A DNA stretch of 64,000 bases from Actinomadura luteofluorescens. GTDB taxonomy: Bacteria; Actinomycetota; Actinomycetes; Streptosporangiales; Streptosporangiaceae. The position numbers and the translations under genes are program-made. Shown here piece after piece: positions 41,483-50,445 of this stretch. The notes under the pieces were generated by a model. That model saw only the letters and a list, made by a program, of their open reading frames with translations, did not search any database and was not told the DNA's origin. Position 1 is the first letter of the stretch; each line of letters begins with the position of its first letter. The stretch is taken from assembly GCF_013409365.1 (NCBI RefSeq), contig NZ_JACCBA010000001.1, forward strand, positions 3,906,001 through 3,970,000. The letters run 5' to 3'.

Positions 41483-42736
41483 TCACCGCTGGGAGGAGGT
41501 TCCCGGCTCCAGGAAGCCCGCCGGGCGGCTCGCCGGCACCCGCACGCGCGGCGTCCGCCGGACGATGTGGTGCGCGATCCGCCGCGCGGCGAAGTCGGCG
41601 CCGTGCACGAACCGCATGACCGGCCCGAAGGTGGAGGCGGCGGCGAGCCCGGCGAAGTAGAGCCCGGGCGTGGACGCCTCGAAGTCGCGGCTGAGCACCG
41701 GCGAGCCGAGCCGGGTCGTGATGCGGTCGCGCAGCTCGGGCGCGAGCAGGGTCAGCCGCTCGACGTCGGGCACGAACCCGGTGGCGGCGATGACGTGCTC
41801 GACCTCCGTGACGAGGCGGCGCCCCTCATGGTCGGTGGTGGTGAGGGAGACGCCGTCGTCCTGCTCGACGGCCTTGGCGAGCATGCGGCCCGTCGAGACC
41901 CGGATCCGCTCGTCCAGCCGGTCGCGCAGCCACCAGGCGCCCGCCGGCGGGAGCGTCTCGCGGACGATCCGCCGCCGGGTGCGCTCCGGCAGGTACCGGA
42001 CGATCCCGGGCCGCTCCGCCCACAGCCACGTCCGGTAGCCGGTGCCGAGCCCGGACCGCGGGCCCTCACGCAGCAGGTCGCGCGGCGACCGGTGCTCCTC
42101 GGGGACGGTGTTCCAGTCCAGGACGCGGCGCCGGGCGATCAGGTGCGGCCGTGCCCCCGCGTCGGCCAGCAGCACCGCCGTCTCCAGCGCGGACTGCCCG
42201 GCGCCGACGACCGCGACCTCCTTGCCGGTGAACAGGCCGAGGTCGCTGTGGGCGCTGCTGTGCGAGACGAGCCAGGACGGCATGCCCGCCAGCTGCTCCG
42301 GGATGTGCGCGAACGGCCCGACGCCGACCGCGACGACGACCGCGCGCGCGGCGATCGCCTCGCCGGACGACAGCGTGACGAGGTAGCCGCCCGCGATGCC
42401 CTGCTCGACGTTCACGACCTGCGCGTCCTCGGTGCCCGGGACGGCCTCGGCGGCGAACCAGCGCCCGTACTCAACGAACGTCTCCAGCGGGATCGGCTGC
42501 CCGATCCGCCAGCCCGGGTGTCGGTCGGTGAACCGCAGGCCCGCCTGCGGCGCCCCGAGGTCGGAGGCGAACGGCTCCGACTTCAGGTACATGCCGAGCG
42601 GCATGTTCGCGTCCCAGAACCGCATCGGCTCGCCGATGACCCGGACGTCGAGCCCGAGGTTCTGCAGGTAGGCCGCGGTCGACAGGCCGTAGGGCCCGGC
42701 GCCGGCGATGACGACGTCGCTGGCCGAGTCGCTCAT
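41483..42736 (-). CDS. FAD/NAD(P)-dependent monooxygenase-like oxidoreductase
   Basis: A 417-residue flavoprotein. The FAD site is VVIAGAGPYGLSTAAYLQ (GxGxxG, residues 9-26), the NAD(P) site AVVGAGQSALETAVLL, and ATGF precedes the second FAD contact; FAGLAAASTFGPVMRFVHGA closes the site. The pattern is that of class B-type/YhhP- or lysine-N6-hydroxylase-like monooxygenases. Its gene lies downstream of and close to the ATP-grasp gene on the same strand, so the two may act together on a small molecule or polysaccharide precursor. Confidence 0.8.
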   Translation of the reverse strand: MSDSASDVVIAGAGPYGLSTAAYLQNLGLDVRVIGEPMRFWDANMPLGMYLKSEPFASDLGAPQAGLRFTDRHPGWRIGQPIPLETFVEYGRWFAAEAVPGTEDAQVVNVEQGIAGGYLVTLSSGEAIAARAVVVAVGVGPFAHIPEQLAGMPSWLVSHSSAHSDLGLFTGKEVAVVGAGQSALETAVLLADAGARPHLIARRRVLDWNTVPEEHRSPRDLLREGPRSGLGTGYRTWLWAERPGIVRYLPERTRRRIVRETLPPAGAWWLRDRLDERIRVSTGRMLAKAVEQDDGVSLTTTDHEGRRLVTEVEHVIAATGFVPDVERLTLLAPELRDRITTRLGSPVLSRDFEASTPGLYFAGLAAASTFGPVMRFVHGADFAARRIAHHIVRRTPRVRVPASRPAGFLEPGTSSQR

Positions 42737-42764
42737 GTTCCATTCCCCCCGTGTGTGCGTGGTG

Positions 42765-44063
42765 TTACCTGGTGCGGAGCCGTTCGACCGCGCGGAGCGC
42801 GCTGCGCCGCCCCATGGCGAGGAAGGGCGGCAGGTCGTCGCCCGCGTACCAGGCGAACTCGTCGGCCTCCCGCAGCGGGCGGAGGGTCTCCCGCAGCGGG
42901 CGCAGGGCCTCGCGCAGCGGGCGCGGTGGCTGCGCGGGACGCGGAGGCCTTTCGTGGCGCGGGCGCCGGGCCGACCGCGCGAGGTAGTGGTTCTCGACGA
43001 GCAGGTTGCGGCCGGGGGCGGGCCGCGCGTCGGGGACGGGACGGCCCGACTGGTGCAGGTGCAGGACGCGCGCGAGGTCGAGGCCGTTCCCGTCGGTGAA
43101 CAGCCGGAACTGGGCCCCGATGCGGGGGTTGAAGTCCAGCAGGTGGTGGACGCCGGCGCCCGCGTCGAACCGGAAGTCGAGGTCGACGAGCCCGCGGCAG
43201 CCGAGCAGCCGGACGATCCGGACCGCGTGGCGTTCGAGCTCGGGGCTGGCGACCCATTCGCCCGCGACCGTGTGGCCGGCCTGCGGCGGGTGCGCGAGGT
43301 GCTTGCGGCCGGTCCCGCCGAACAGGCAGTCGCCGTTCTCGTCGAAGTAGCCCTGGAAGAACCAGTCGCCGCCCGCCGGCGGGATGCGCCGCTGCAGGAT
43401 CAGCGGGCCCGCGTCGCCGCCCGGGTCGCGGTCGCGGGTGGCGGCGAAGAGCCGGTGCAGCTCGCCGAGCGTGGGCACCAGCGTGGTGCTGCGCATGCCG
43501 GGGCGCAGCCGCCACGGCCGCGCCCACTTGGCGATCAGCGGCAGGCCGAGCGCGGCGGCGGCCTCGTCGATGTCGGCGTCCGACTCCGGCGTCAGGCTCG
43601 GCGGGCACGGGACGCCGTACCGGTGGCACGCCTCCAGCAGCCGGGCCTTGTCGGCGACGCCGCGAGGGACGCCGGGGTCCTGGCGGGGGAAGACGAAGTG
43701 GGGGGCGAGGCCGTCCGCGTGCTCGGCGACGAAGATCGCCCCCGCGTCGTCCATCGGGACGAGGAGCGCGGGGCGGCCGATCCGCTCGCCGACGGCCCGC
43801 AGGTGGAGCAGCAGTTCGCCCGGCTTCGCGGCGGGCGGGCCCCAGGGGTGCCCCCGGTACAGGTAGCGGGACCGGGACGAGGGGTTGCCGCGCCCCTCCA
43901 GGATCGCGTGGACGGGGACCCCGGCGCGGCCGAGGCTGCGGATCGCCGCGAGGGTGCCGTGGTGGAACAGGTTGCGGTCGGTGCGCAGCAGCAGGACGGG
44001 AAGGCCCGGGTCGAGGCGCGCGTTGCGGGGCTGGGCGGCCCGCGGCCGGCTGTCGAAGAACAT
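42765..44063 (-). CDS. ATP-grasp carboxylate-amine ligase-like protein
   Basis: A 432-residue protein. VLLLRTDRNLFHHGTLAAIRSLGRAGVPVHAI is the N-terminal pre-ATP-grasp strand, LPLIAKWARPWRL the ATP-binding Lys region and LLDFNPRIGAQF the metal-binding DxNPR motif of the ATP-grasp fold. The C-terminus has repeated PLREALRPLRE units. It should activate a carboxylate with ATP and join it to an amine. Start is uncertain: ATG at 44063 is taken; 44102 (behind GGGGAAGGG) and 44126 are in frame. It is 28 bases upstream of the monooxygenase gene. Confidence 0.75.
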   Translation of the reverse strand: MFFDSRPRAAQPRNARLDPGLPVLLLRTDRNLFHHGTLAAIRSLGRAGVPVHAILEGRGNPSSRSRYLYRGHPWGPPAAKPGELLLHLRAVGERIGRPALLVPMDDAGAIFVAEHADGLAPHFVFPRQDPGVPRGVADKARLLEACHRYGVPCPPSLTPESDADIDEAAAALGLPLIAKWARPWRLRPGMRSTTLVPTLGELHRLFAATRDRDPGGDAGPLILQRRIPPAGGDWFFQGYFDENGDCLFGGTGRKHLAHPPQAGHTVAGEWVASPELERHAVRIVRLLGCRGLVDLDFRFDAGAGVHHLLDFNPRIGAQFRLFTDGNGLDLARVLHLHQSGRPVPDARPAPGRNLLVENHYLARSARRPRHERPPRPAQPPRPLREALRPLRETLRPLREADEFAWYAGDDLPPFLAMGRRSALRAVERLRTR

Positions 44064-44179
44064 TCGTTCAGGCCCATTCCCTCGTATCGCGGCGCACGGC
44101 ATCCCTTCCCCACGGTAAATTTTCACATTTCCACCCGGCCGGCTTTTTCGCGGCGGGCGCCCGAGGGCATACGATACGC

Positions 44180-45571
44180 ATGCGAGCTGCGGATATCCAT
44201 TCGGCAGGACGGCCGTTCGAACCCCGGCGGAAAAGGTCGCCGTTCTGGTGTCCGCTCCCTCCTATTCTGGCCGCATCCGTGGTGTTGTTCGCGCTGATGG
44301 CGTCGGCACTGGTGACGTGGCAGCAGCCCCGGGCAATTCACCGATGGACGGCACATGTGCCGTTGGGGGCGTTTCTGGGGTCGGGTCCGGAGGGCGTGGC
44401 CCGGGTGGCCCGGTTCGAGCGCTGGCTCGGCTCGACGGTGACGGTCGGGCGCACCTACCTGCCGGGCGACGACTGGCCGGCGATCGAGGGGCCGCGGGGG
44501 ATGCTGGCCGCGTGGGCGCACTGGAAGGCCGCCGACCAGCGCCGCATGCTGGTGGTCAACGTCCCGATGATGGCGCCGAACGAGGCGGGGATCCCGGTGC
44601 CGGTGCTGGCCTCGCTGCTGCGCGGCGGCGCGCGCGGCACGTTCGACCACCACTACCGGACGCTCGCCCGGCGGCTGGTCTCTCTGGGCGTGGGCGACGC
44701 GGTCATCGTCCTCGGCTGGGAGATGAACGGGGAGGTCTACGCCGGGCGGTGCGCCCCGGATCCGTCGGCGTGGAAGGCGTATTGGCGCAGGATCGTCGGC
44801 ACCATGCGCGGCGTGCGGGGCGCGCGTTTCCGTTTCGATTTCGCGCCGTCGCGAGGGCGGGACGCGATCCCGTGGACGGAGTGCTATCCGGGTGACGACG
44901 TCGTCGACATCATGGGTTCCGACAGTTATGACCAACCCGAGGGAAAGTCATTCCAGGATTTCGTTGACGAGCCGTACGGGCTGCGCGAGCAGGCGGAGTT
45001 CGCGACCGCGCACGGCAAGCCCTTGTCCTTTCCCGAATGGGGCCTGTTTCGCAATTCCGACAATCCGGCCTATGTCCGGGGGATGCACGACTGGATCATG
45101 TCGCACGACGTCGTCTACCAGTCGATCACCGACTACTGCCCGCACGGGGTCTGGTCGTGCGGCGGCGGCAACCCGCGCTCCTCCGCCGCCTACCGGGAGC
45201 TGTTCGGTGGCGTGACCGCCCCGCCGCCACCGGGCAAGGGACCGTTCACCCCGACGCCGGCCGCCTCCGCGCCCGCCGTGCCGACGACCCCGGCGGCCCC
45301 GGCTTCGGCCGAGCCGGCGCCCTCTCCGCCGACCCCGCCGACACCGCCGGCCCCGCCCACGGCGCCCTCCAGCAAGCCGTCGATCAAGCCGCCCCCGAAG
45401 CCTCCCTCGAAGCCTCCCTCGAAGCCGCCCGCCAAGCCGGTGACGCCGCCGTGGACGGCGCCTCCCGCCACCGCCCGCGCGTCCACCAGGGCCTCCGCGG
45501 GAGTCTCCCCGAACCCGGCGACGTCGCGGGTGACGGCCGCGAGGAGCGCCACCGTCCGGCCGATGTCGTAG
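44180..45571 (+). CDS. GH26-like glycoside hydrolase with Pro-rich tail
   Basis: A 463-residue membrane-anchored or secreted hydrolase. One hydrophobic segment near 27-49 is followed by a TIM-barrel of the GH26 type: VVNVPMM, FDHHYRTLARRLVSLG, the acid/base Glu in VLGWEMNGEVYAG and the nucleophile Glu in SFPEWGLF. The catalytic domain ends about 45205. A Pro-rich stretch (PPTPPTPPAPPTAPSSKP, then KPPSKPPSKPPAKP) follows; its last part lies antisense to the GT4 gene. Such enzymes cut beta-mannans or the organism's own exopolysaccharide; with the EPS operon adjacent, the latter is plausible. Confidence 0.82.
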   Translation: MRAADIHSAGRPFEPRRKRSPFWCPLPPILAASVVLFALMASALVTWQQPRAIHRWTAHVPLGAFLGSGPEGVARVARFERWLGSTVTVGRTYLPGDDWPAIEGPRGMLAAWAHWKAADQRRMLVVNVPMMAPNEAGIPVPVLASLLRGGARGTFDHHYRTLARRLVSLGVGDAVIVLGWEMNGEVYAGRCAPDPSAWKAYWRRIVGTMRGVRGARFRFDFAPSRGRDAIPWTECYPGDDVVDIMGSDSYDQPEGKSFQDFVDEPYGLREQAEFATAHGKPLSFPEWGLFRNSDNPAYVRGMHDWIMSHDVVYQSITDYCPHGVWSCGGGNPRSSAAYRELFGGVTAPPPPGKGPFTPTPAASAPAVPTTPAAPASAEPAPSPPTPPTPPAPPTAPSSKPSIKPPPKPPSKPPSKPPAKPVTPPWTAPPATARASTRASAGVSPNPATSRVTAARSATVRPMS

Positions 45572-46632
45572 GCGGCGGACGCGGCGGCCGCCGCGCGCCC
45601 CTCCCGCTCGGCGATCCCGGGGAACAGCAGCCGCCCGGCCATCTCCTCGGCGAGCGCGCCGGGGTCCTCCATGGGCACCAGCGCGCCCAGCCCCGGGCGG
45701 ACGACCTCGGTGATGCCCGGGATGTCCGTCCCGACGAGGGGGCGCCCGGTGGCCAGCGCCTCCAGCGCGGTCAGCGGCAGGCCCTCCCACCGGGACGGCA
45801 GCACGATGAGGTTGGACGCCGAGAGCCAATCGCGCGGGTCCTCCACGGCGGGGACGAACCGGACCCCGGCCACGCGCTCGCGGCGCAGCCGGTCCAGGTC
45901 CTCGCCGTCCCCGACGATGGCGAGCTGGGCGGCCGGGCAGCGCGCGGTGACGCCCGGCCACGCCGCGACCAGGACGTCCTGCCCCTTCTGCCGGGTCAGC
46001 CGCCCGATGCACACCGCGAGCGGCACGGCGGCCTCCAGGCCGAGCCGGGTCCGGGCGGCGACGCGCGCGGCGGCGTCGGCGGGCGCGAACCGGCGCCGGT
46101 CGACGCCGTTGCGGACGAGCCGGTACGGCCCGCGCACGCCCGCGCGCATGCCCTCGCGCAGCTCGCCGATCCCGACGCAGACGAGGGCGTCGCTCCACCT
46201 GGCCCCGACGCGTTCCCACCGGCGGCTGAGGGCGTCCAGCCGCCCGGTGGCGGCGAGCCACGACCAGCCGTGCGGCTGGAAGATCGTGGGCGTGCCGAGG
46301 GGGCGGCGCAGCAGCCGCCCGGCCAGGCCCGCCTTCGAGGAGTGCAGGTGGACCACGTCCGGGGCGAATCCCTTCACCAGGCGGCGGAGACTGAGCGCCT
46401 CCAGCAGGGTGCGGGGGCCGGGTGCGCGCCCGGCGTCCCAGTTGAGCCAGGGCACCCCCGCCGCCATGCACCGCTCGGGCAGATCGCCGCCCGGCGGGCA
46501 GGCGACCGCCACCTCCCAGCCGCGCCGGCGCTGGTCGCCGGCCGCCTGCCCGACGTAGACGGCGACCCCGCCCGCGTTCGGCTGGCTGACGTGCAGGATC
46601 CGCAGCGGGGTGCCGTCCCGCGGGTCAGTCAT
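45190..46632 (-). CDS. GT4 glycosyltransferase with Gly-rich antisense tail
   Basis: A 480-residue glycosyltransferase. ILHVSQPNAGGVAVYVGQAAG starts a GT-B fold; VVHLHSSKAGLAGRL, VRNGVDRRRF, CIGRLTRQKGQDVLV and LPSRWEGLPLTALEALATGRPLVGT (E-x7-E donor site) place it in GT4. The fold ends about residue 375 (VALLAAVTRDV); after that come about 100 residues of Gly/Ala repeats (AGGFEGGFEGGFGGG) that mirror the Pro-rich tail on the opposite strand. It transfers a sugar to the growing EPS repeat unit. Last gene of the EPS operon, coupled to the gene before it by an 8-base overlap. Confidence 0.85.
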   Translation of the reverse strand: MTDPRDGTPLRILHVSQPNAGGVAVYVGQAAGDQRRRGWEVAVACPPGGDLPERCMAAGVPWLNWDAGRAPGPRTLLEALSLRRLVKGFAPDVVHLHSSKAGLAGRLLRRPLGTPTIFQPHGWSWLAATGRLDALSRRWERVGARWSDALVCVGIGELREGMRAGVRGPYRLVRNGVDRRRFAPADAAARVAARTRLGLEAAVPLAVCIGRLTRQKGQDVLVAAWPGVTARCPAAQLAIVGDGEDLDRLRRERVAGVRFVPAVEDPRDWLSASNLIVLPSRWEGLPLTALEALATGRPLVGTDIPGITEVVRPGLGALVPMEDPGALAEEMAGRLLFPGIAEREGRAAAAASAAYDIGRTVALLAAVTRDVAGFGETPAEALVDARAVAGGAVHGGVTGLAGGFEGGFEGGFGGGLIDGLLEGAVGGAGGVGGVGGEGAGSAEAGAAGVVGTAGAEAAGVGVNGPLPGGGGAVTPPNSSR

Positions 46633-47803
46633 GGAGCAGCGGGGACGGGCTCCCGGACGGTCCGGCGGGCGTCCCCGGCCCGCCGCGCCGCCGCTCCGAC
46701 AGGTACGCGCGGGTCCGGGCGAGCCCGGCGTAGGCGGTGGCCGCGGCGGTCCGCCCGAGGATGATCCGCTCGTTCCGGACGGGCGTCGGCCGCCACTTCA
46801 GCTTGTACGGCTCGTCCCCGCGCAGCAGGCTGACGCTCTGCCGGTGCCGGTCCCGGGCGAGGGCGAGGTCCTCGCGCAGCATCATCAGCGAGACGTCCAC
46901 GCGGGACCGCAGGTCGGGGAGCGCCCCGTACAGGTAGGCGCCGACGTGGCGGTGCCCGATCAGGACGAGGTCGCCGGCGACGAGCCGGTCGTCCCACCGG
47001 TACTGCAGGACGGCGGCGCGCCCGTCGCGGACCATCCCGGCGGCCGCCTCGGCGAGATGGCGGCGGAACCGCTCGCGGGTGTGCTCGGGGTTGATCGGGC
47101 GGCCCCGCCACTGCCGGGTGTGCAGGTCGAGCAGCGCGTGCACGGCGTCCGGGACGCGGTCCGCCGGGACGCTCTCGGCCGTGATGCCGCGCACGTCGAT
47201 CTTGCGGAGCTTGGCGCGCATCTTCCCGGCGGTGCGGCGCGGGAGCCGGTCCAGGACGGCGTCGATGCCCGTCTCGGAGCCGGAGTCGCCGGCGGGCAGT
47301 TCGAGGCACACCGACGACGGCGTCCGCCACGCCCGCCGCGGCCACCGCGCCGCCACCAGGTGCGCCGCCGAGCCGGGGCGGACCTCCCGCAGGTCGAGCG
47401 CGCACCATCCGCGCTCGTCCAGCAGGGCCCGGGCGAGGTGCCGGACGGCGCCGTCGGCGTAGGCCGGGTCGAGGAGCACGTCGGTGAAGTCGCTCTGGTC
47501 CGCGGCGATCGGGACGAGCACGGGGAACCCGTGCCGGACGCCCGCCGCCAGCGGCGCCGCCGCGACGAGCCGGCCGCGGCACCGGACGGTGGCGAGGCGC
47601 AGCCGCCCGCGCGTCCCGTACCAGCCCCACCACGACTTGATCCACTCGTAGGTCTGGAAGGGCGTCGCGGCCGGGCTGCGGTCGTAGAGGTCGCGCAGGT
47701 CGTCGGCCAGGGCGATGAGGGCCTGTTCTTCCCGGTGCACCTCGGCCGTCCACTCGGCGGAGGCGCCGGGGGCGGCGAGCCGGGAGGGCGCGGTCACGGT
47801 CAC
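46625..47803 (-). CDS. GNAT/FemAB-like acyltransferase (BioF2-like)
   Basis: A 392-residue cytoplasmic protein with the double-GNAT layout of the CelD/BcsL family: PFQTYEWIKSWWGWYG in the first half, DLREVRPGS, then MRAKLRKIDVRGITAESV and AGDLVLIGHRHVGAYLYGALPDLRSRVDVSLMMLREDL, where the acyl donor binds. Members are usually encoded in polysaccharide loci and add acetyl or aminoacyl groups to sugars. GTG start overlaps the Wzz-like stop (GTGA); its own stop overlaps the next GT4 start. Confidence 0.8.
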   Translation of the reverse strand: MTVTAPSRLAAPGASAEWTAEVHREEQALIALADDLRDLYDRSPAATPFQTYEWIKSWWGWYGTRGRLRLATVRCRGRLVAAAPLAAGVRHGFPVLVPIAADQSDFTDVLLDPAYADGAVRHLARALLDERGWCALDLREVRPGSAAHLVAARWPRRAWRTPSSVCLELPAGDSGSETGIDAVLDRLPRRTAGKMRAKLRKIDVRGITAESVPADRVPDAVHALLDLHTRQWRGRPINPEHTRERFRRHLAEAAAGMVRDGRAAVLQYRWDDRLVAGDLVLIGHRHVGAYLYGALPDLRSRVDVSLMMLREDLALARDRHRQSVSLLRGDEPYKLKWRPTPVRNERIILGRTAAATAYAGLARTRAYLSERRRGGPGTPAGPSGSPSPLLHD

Positions 47804-48543
47804 GACCCCACCTCCACGCGGCCGGTGGGGACGGGACCGGGAAGGGCGGCCGTTCCCGCCGCCGCGGGGAGGCGGCCCCTCTCCCGGCGGCCGGCCCGCC
47901 CGCGCCGTCCGCTCATGACGGCGGCGGCGAGCCCGGCGAGCAGGATCCCGGACGCGGTGCCGACGGCGACGCCGAGCGGCAGGTTCGGCGAGGACGGCTC
48001 GGCCGGCGGTTCGGCGAGCGTCATCAGCGCGACGCGGACGCCGGTGTCGGAGCGGTGGGACGTCCCGTACCGGACGAGCGCGTCGGCGGCGGCGTTGGCG
48101 AACGCGGCGGCCTCGCGGGCCGTCCGGCCGCTGCCCGCGAGCTTGATCAGCGGGGTGTCCGGCGAGGTGGACGCCTGGATGTGCGCGCGGGTGGAGCCGC
48201 TCTCCCCGTCCGGCAGCGGGAGCGAGGAGTAGGCGAGGGTCTCCGGGAGCGGCGCGAGCCGCCCGAACGCCTGCGCGAAGCTGACCGCCGCGGGGCCGGA
48301 CTGGCCCTCCCCGGCGTCCACGACAAGGACGAACGCCGTCGCCGTGTAGGTGGTGGGCGCGAACACGGCGTAGCCGAGCCCGCCGAGGAACCCGGCGAGC
48401 ACGAACGCGACGGGCAGGCCGAAGCGCCGGGCCGCCGCGATGGACCATCCGCGCAGGCGCCGGGCGGCCGGGCCGAGCCGGCCGGCCCGCCGCACCGATC
48501 TCGGCGGTCTCGGCGGCCTCCTCCTGGCGTCACGTCGCTGCAT
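47800..48543 (-). CDS. Wzz-type chain-length regulator of polysaccharide synthesis
   Basis: A 247-residue membrane protein. An Arg-rich N-terminus precedes TM1 (LPVAFVLAGFLGGLGYAVFAP, about 43-63), a loop of about 120 residues with coiled helices, and TM2 (LGVAVGTASGILLAGLAAAVM, about 190-212), then a basic tail. This is the layout of the Wzz/CapA subgroup lacking the cytoplasmic kinase. It should set chain length in the Wzy-dependent pathway. Confidence 0.75.
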   Translation of the reverse strand: MQRRDARRRPPRPPRSVRRAGRLGPAARRLRGWSIAAARRFGLPVAFVLAGFLGGLGYAVFAPTTYTATAFVLVVDAGEGQSGPAAVSFAQAFGRLAPLPETLAYSSLPLPDGESGSTRAHIQASTSPDTPLIKLAGSGRTAREAAAFANAAADALVRYGTSHRSDTGVRVALMTLAEPPAEPSSPNLPLGVAVGTASGILLAGLAAAVMSGRRGRAGRRERGRLPAAAGTAALPGPVPTGRVEVGS

Positions 48544-49663
48544 CTTGAGCCCTTTCTCGTATCGGTTCGGCCCCGCCGGCGAACGGGCCGGGGCGGTAGA
48601 GCCGGGCGAGCTCGGCGGCCCGCTCGGCGACGGCGTAGCGGGCGACGGCCGGCGGCACCCGCGTCCGGTCGCGGGGTTCGCGCAGGACGCGCGCGAGTTC
48701 GGCGGTCCAGGCGCCGGCGTCGGAGGGCAGGCGGCGGGCGTCCGGGGCGTCGCCGGGCGGGAGGCGGTCGAGGGCGGGGCAGGCGGTGTAGCGGACGGGC
48801 AGCCCGGCGGCCAGCCCCTCCAGGACGCCGAGCCCGAACGTCTCCTGGACGGACGGCGCGGCGAGCACGTCCATGGCGGCGAGGGCGCCCGCGACGTCCG
48901 ACGTCGCCCCGGCGAACACCACGCGGCCGGAGACGCCGCGCTCGCGGGCCTGCCGGGCGAGCGCGTCCCGGGCCGGGCCCGCGCCGACGAGCAACAGCCG
49001 GACGCCGTCCATCCGCGCGACCGCGTCGACCAGCAGGTCGAACCGCTTGGTCGGGACGAGCCGCCCGAGGCCGCCGACGACGGGCTCGTCCAGGCCGATG
49101 CCGAGGCGGCGGCGCGTCGCGGCCCGGCGGGCCGGGTCGAACGCGAACGCGGCGGCGTCGACGCCGTTCGGGATCATGACGATCCGGCCGGGCCGCACGC
49201 CCCAGGCGCGGAGCCGGGCGGCGACGGCGGGCGACACCGCGACGGTCGCGGACCCGAGCCGCTCGGTCGCCCGGTACAGGGCCCGGACGCCGCGCGTCGT
49301 GGCCCGCCCCTCGATGTGGCCCTCGCCGAGCGAGTGCTCGGTGGCGATGACGCGGGGCGTCCCGGCCATGCGCGCGGCGATCCGGCCGTACACGCACGCC
49401 CGGTAGAGATGGGTGTGGACGACGTCGTACCGCCCCCGGCGGATCAGCCGGGCGAGCCGGGGCAGCGCCCCGAGGTCCCGGTTGCCGCGCATGCCGATCT
49501 CGTGGACGGGCACGCCCGAGCGGCGGATCTCCGCGCCGAGGGCGCCGGCCCGGGTGAGGGTCGCGACCTCGCACGAGACCGGCAGGTGGCGCAGCAGCAG
49601 CGCGAGCTGGCGTTCGGCGCCGCCATGCTCCAGCCCGGTGATGACGTGCAGGACCCGGGTCAC
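48530..49663 (-). CDS. GT4 glycosyltransferase
   Basis: A 377-residue GT-B enzyme. VTRVLHVITGLEHGGAERQLALLLRHL is the acceptor-domain opening, VVHTHLYRACVYGRIAARMAG follows, IPNGVDAAAF, GGLGRLVPTKRFDLLV and VQETFGLGVLEGLAAGLPV (E-x7-E) form the nucleotide-sugar site. GTG start overlaps the deacetylase stop (GTGA), and its stop overlaps the Wzz-like gene by 14 bases. It transfers a sugar during EPS repeat assembly. Confidence 0.88.
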   Translation of the reverse strand: MTRVLHVITGLEHGGAERQLALLLRHLPVSCEVATLTRAGALGAEIRRSGVPVHEIGMRGNRDLGALPRLARLIRRGRYDVVHTHLYRACVYGRIAARMAGTPRVIATEHSLGEGHIEGRATTRGVRALYRATERLGSATVAVSPAVAARLRAWGVRPGRIVMIPNGVDAAAFAFDPARRAATRRRLGIGLDEPVVGGLGRLVPTKRFDLLVDAVARMDGVRLLLVGAGPARDALARQARERGVSGRVVFAGATSDVAGALAAMDVLAAPSVQETFGLGVLEGLAAGLPVRYTACPALDRLPPGDAPDARRLPSDAGAWTAELARVLREPRDRTRVPPAVARYAVAERAAELARLYRPGPFAGGAEPIRERAQDAAT

Positions 49664-50445
49664 ACGCGGCTCCTCCGGCGCAGCTCGTGGCGGACGAGCT
49701 TGACGCGGAGCCGCAGCGGGCCGTCCCGGTCGCCGACGTAGGTGCGCGGAAGGGCGTGCCGTCCAGGCTCCTCGGGCCGGATGTCGCACGCGTAGTCGTA
49801 TCCGGCGGCGCGCACGGCCTCGACCTCGCGGGCGGTGGCGTGCCCGTAGGGGTAGGCGAAGCCGGTGACGGGGCCCTCGACGAGGTCCTCCAGGACGGCG
49901 CGGCTCTCCTCCAGTTCCTCGCGCAGCTCGGTGTCGTCCGTCTCGGGGAGTGAGACGTGGTGGCGGCCGTGGGAGGCGACCTCCATGCCGACGTCGGCGA
50001 CGGCGCGGATCTGCTCGGCCGTCATGAGCGGCTTGCGCGGGCCGTCGTCCCAGGCGTTGTAGGTGCCGATCCGCCCGGACACGACGAACACCGTCGCACC
50101 GAACCCGTACCGCACCAGCGCGGGGACGGCCCGGGTCGCGAAGTCGGCGTACCCGTCGTCGAAGGTGAGCCCGACCAGGCCGCGGGAACGTCCGGCGGCG
50201 TGCGCGTCCAGCAGCTCGCGCATGCCGACGCCGCGCAGGCCGCGCGCCCGCATCCACGCCATCTGCCGCCCGAACCGCGCGGGCGACACCGTCACCAGGT
50301 GCGGGTCCTCATCGAAGTGGTCGACCGAGTGGTACATCAGTACCGGCGGCGCGTGCCGTATGCCCTCGGCCGTCCGCCTCGGTCCTGGCAGCTGGGCCGG
50401 TTCGGTCGGTTCCGTGAGAGAGGTGGGTTCTGTCGGCTTGCTCAC
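49660..50445 (-). CDS. Polysaccharide deacetylase (NodB-homology, CE4)
   Basis: A 261-residue protein. After a Pro/Thr-rich N-terminus the NodB domain includes PPVLMYHSVDHF, LTFDDGYADF (metal and base Asp pair), ASHGRHHVSL (HxxxH metal ligands) and GFAYPYGHAT. It removes acetyl groups from GlcNAc-type residues in the polysaccharide. GTG at 50445 is chosen for its GGGGGA site, but this puts 137 bases of overlap with the flippase gene; the domain itself needs a start before about 50345, so a real overlap of at least tens of bases exists. Confidence 0.85.
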   Translation of the reverse strand: MSKPTEPTSLTEPTEPAQLPGPRRTAEGIRHAPPVLMYHSVDHFDEDPHLVTVSPARFGRQMAWMRARGLRGVGMRELLDAHAAGRSRGLVGLTFDDGYADFATRAVPALVRYGFGATVFVVSGRIGTYNAWDDGPRKPLMTAEQIRAVADVGMEVASHGRHHVSLPETDDTELREELEESRAVLEDLVEGPVTGFAYPYGHATAREVEAVRAAGYDYACDIRPEEPGRHALPRTYVGDRDGPLRLRVKLVRHELRRRSRV

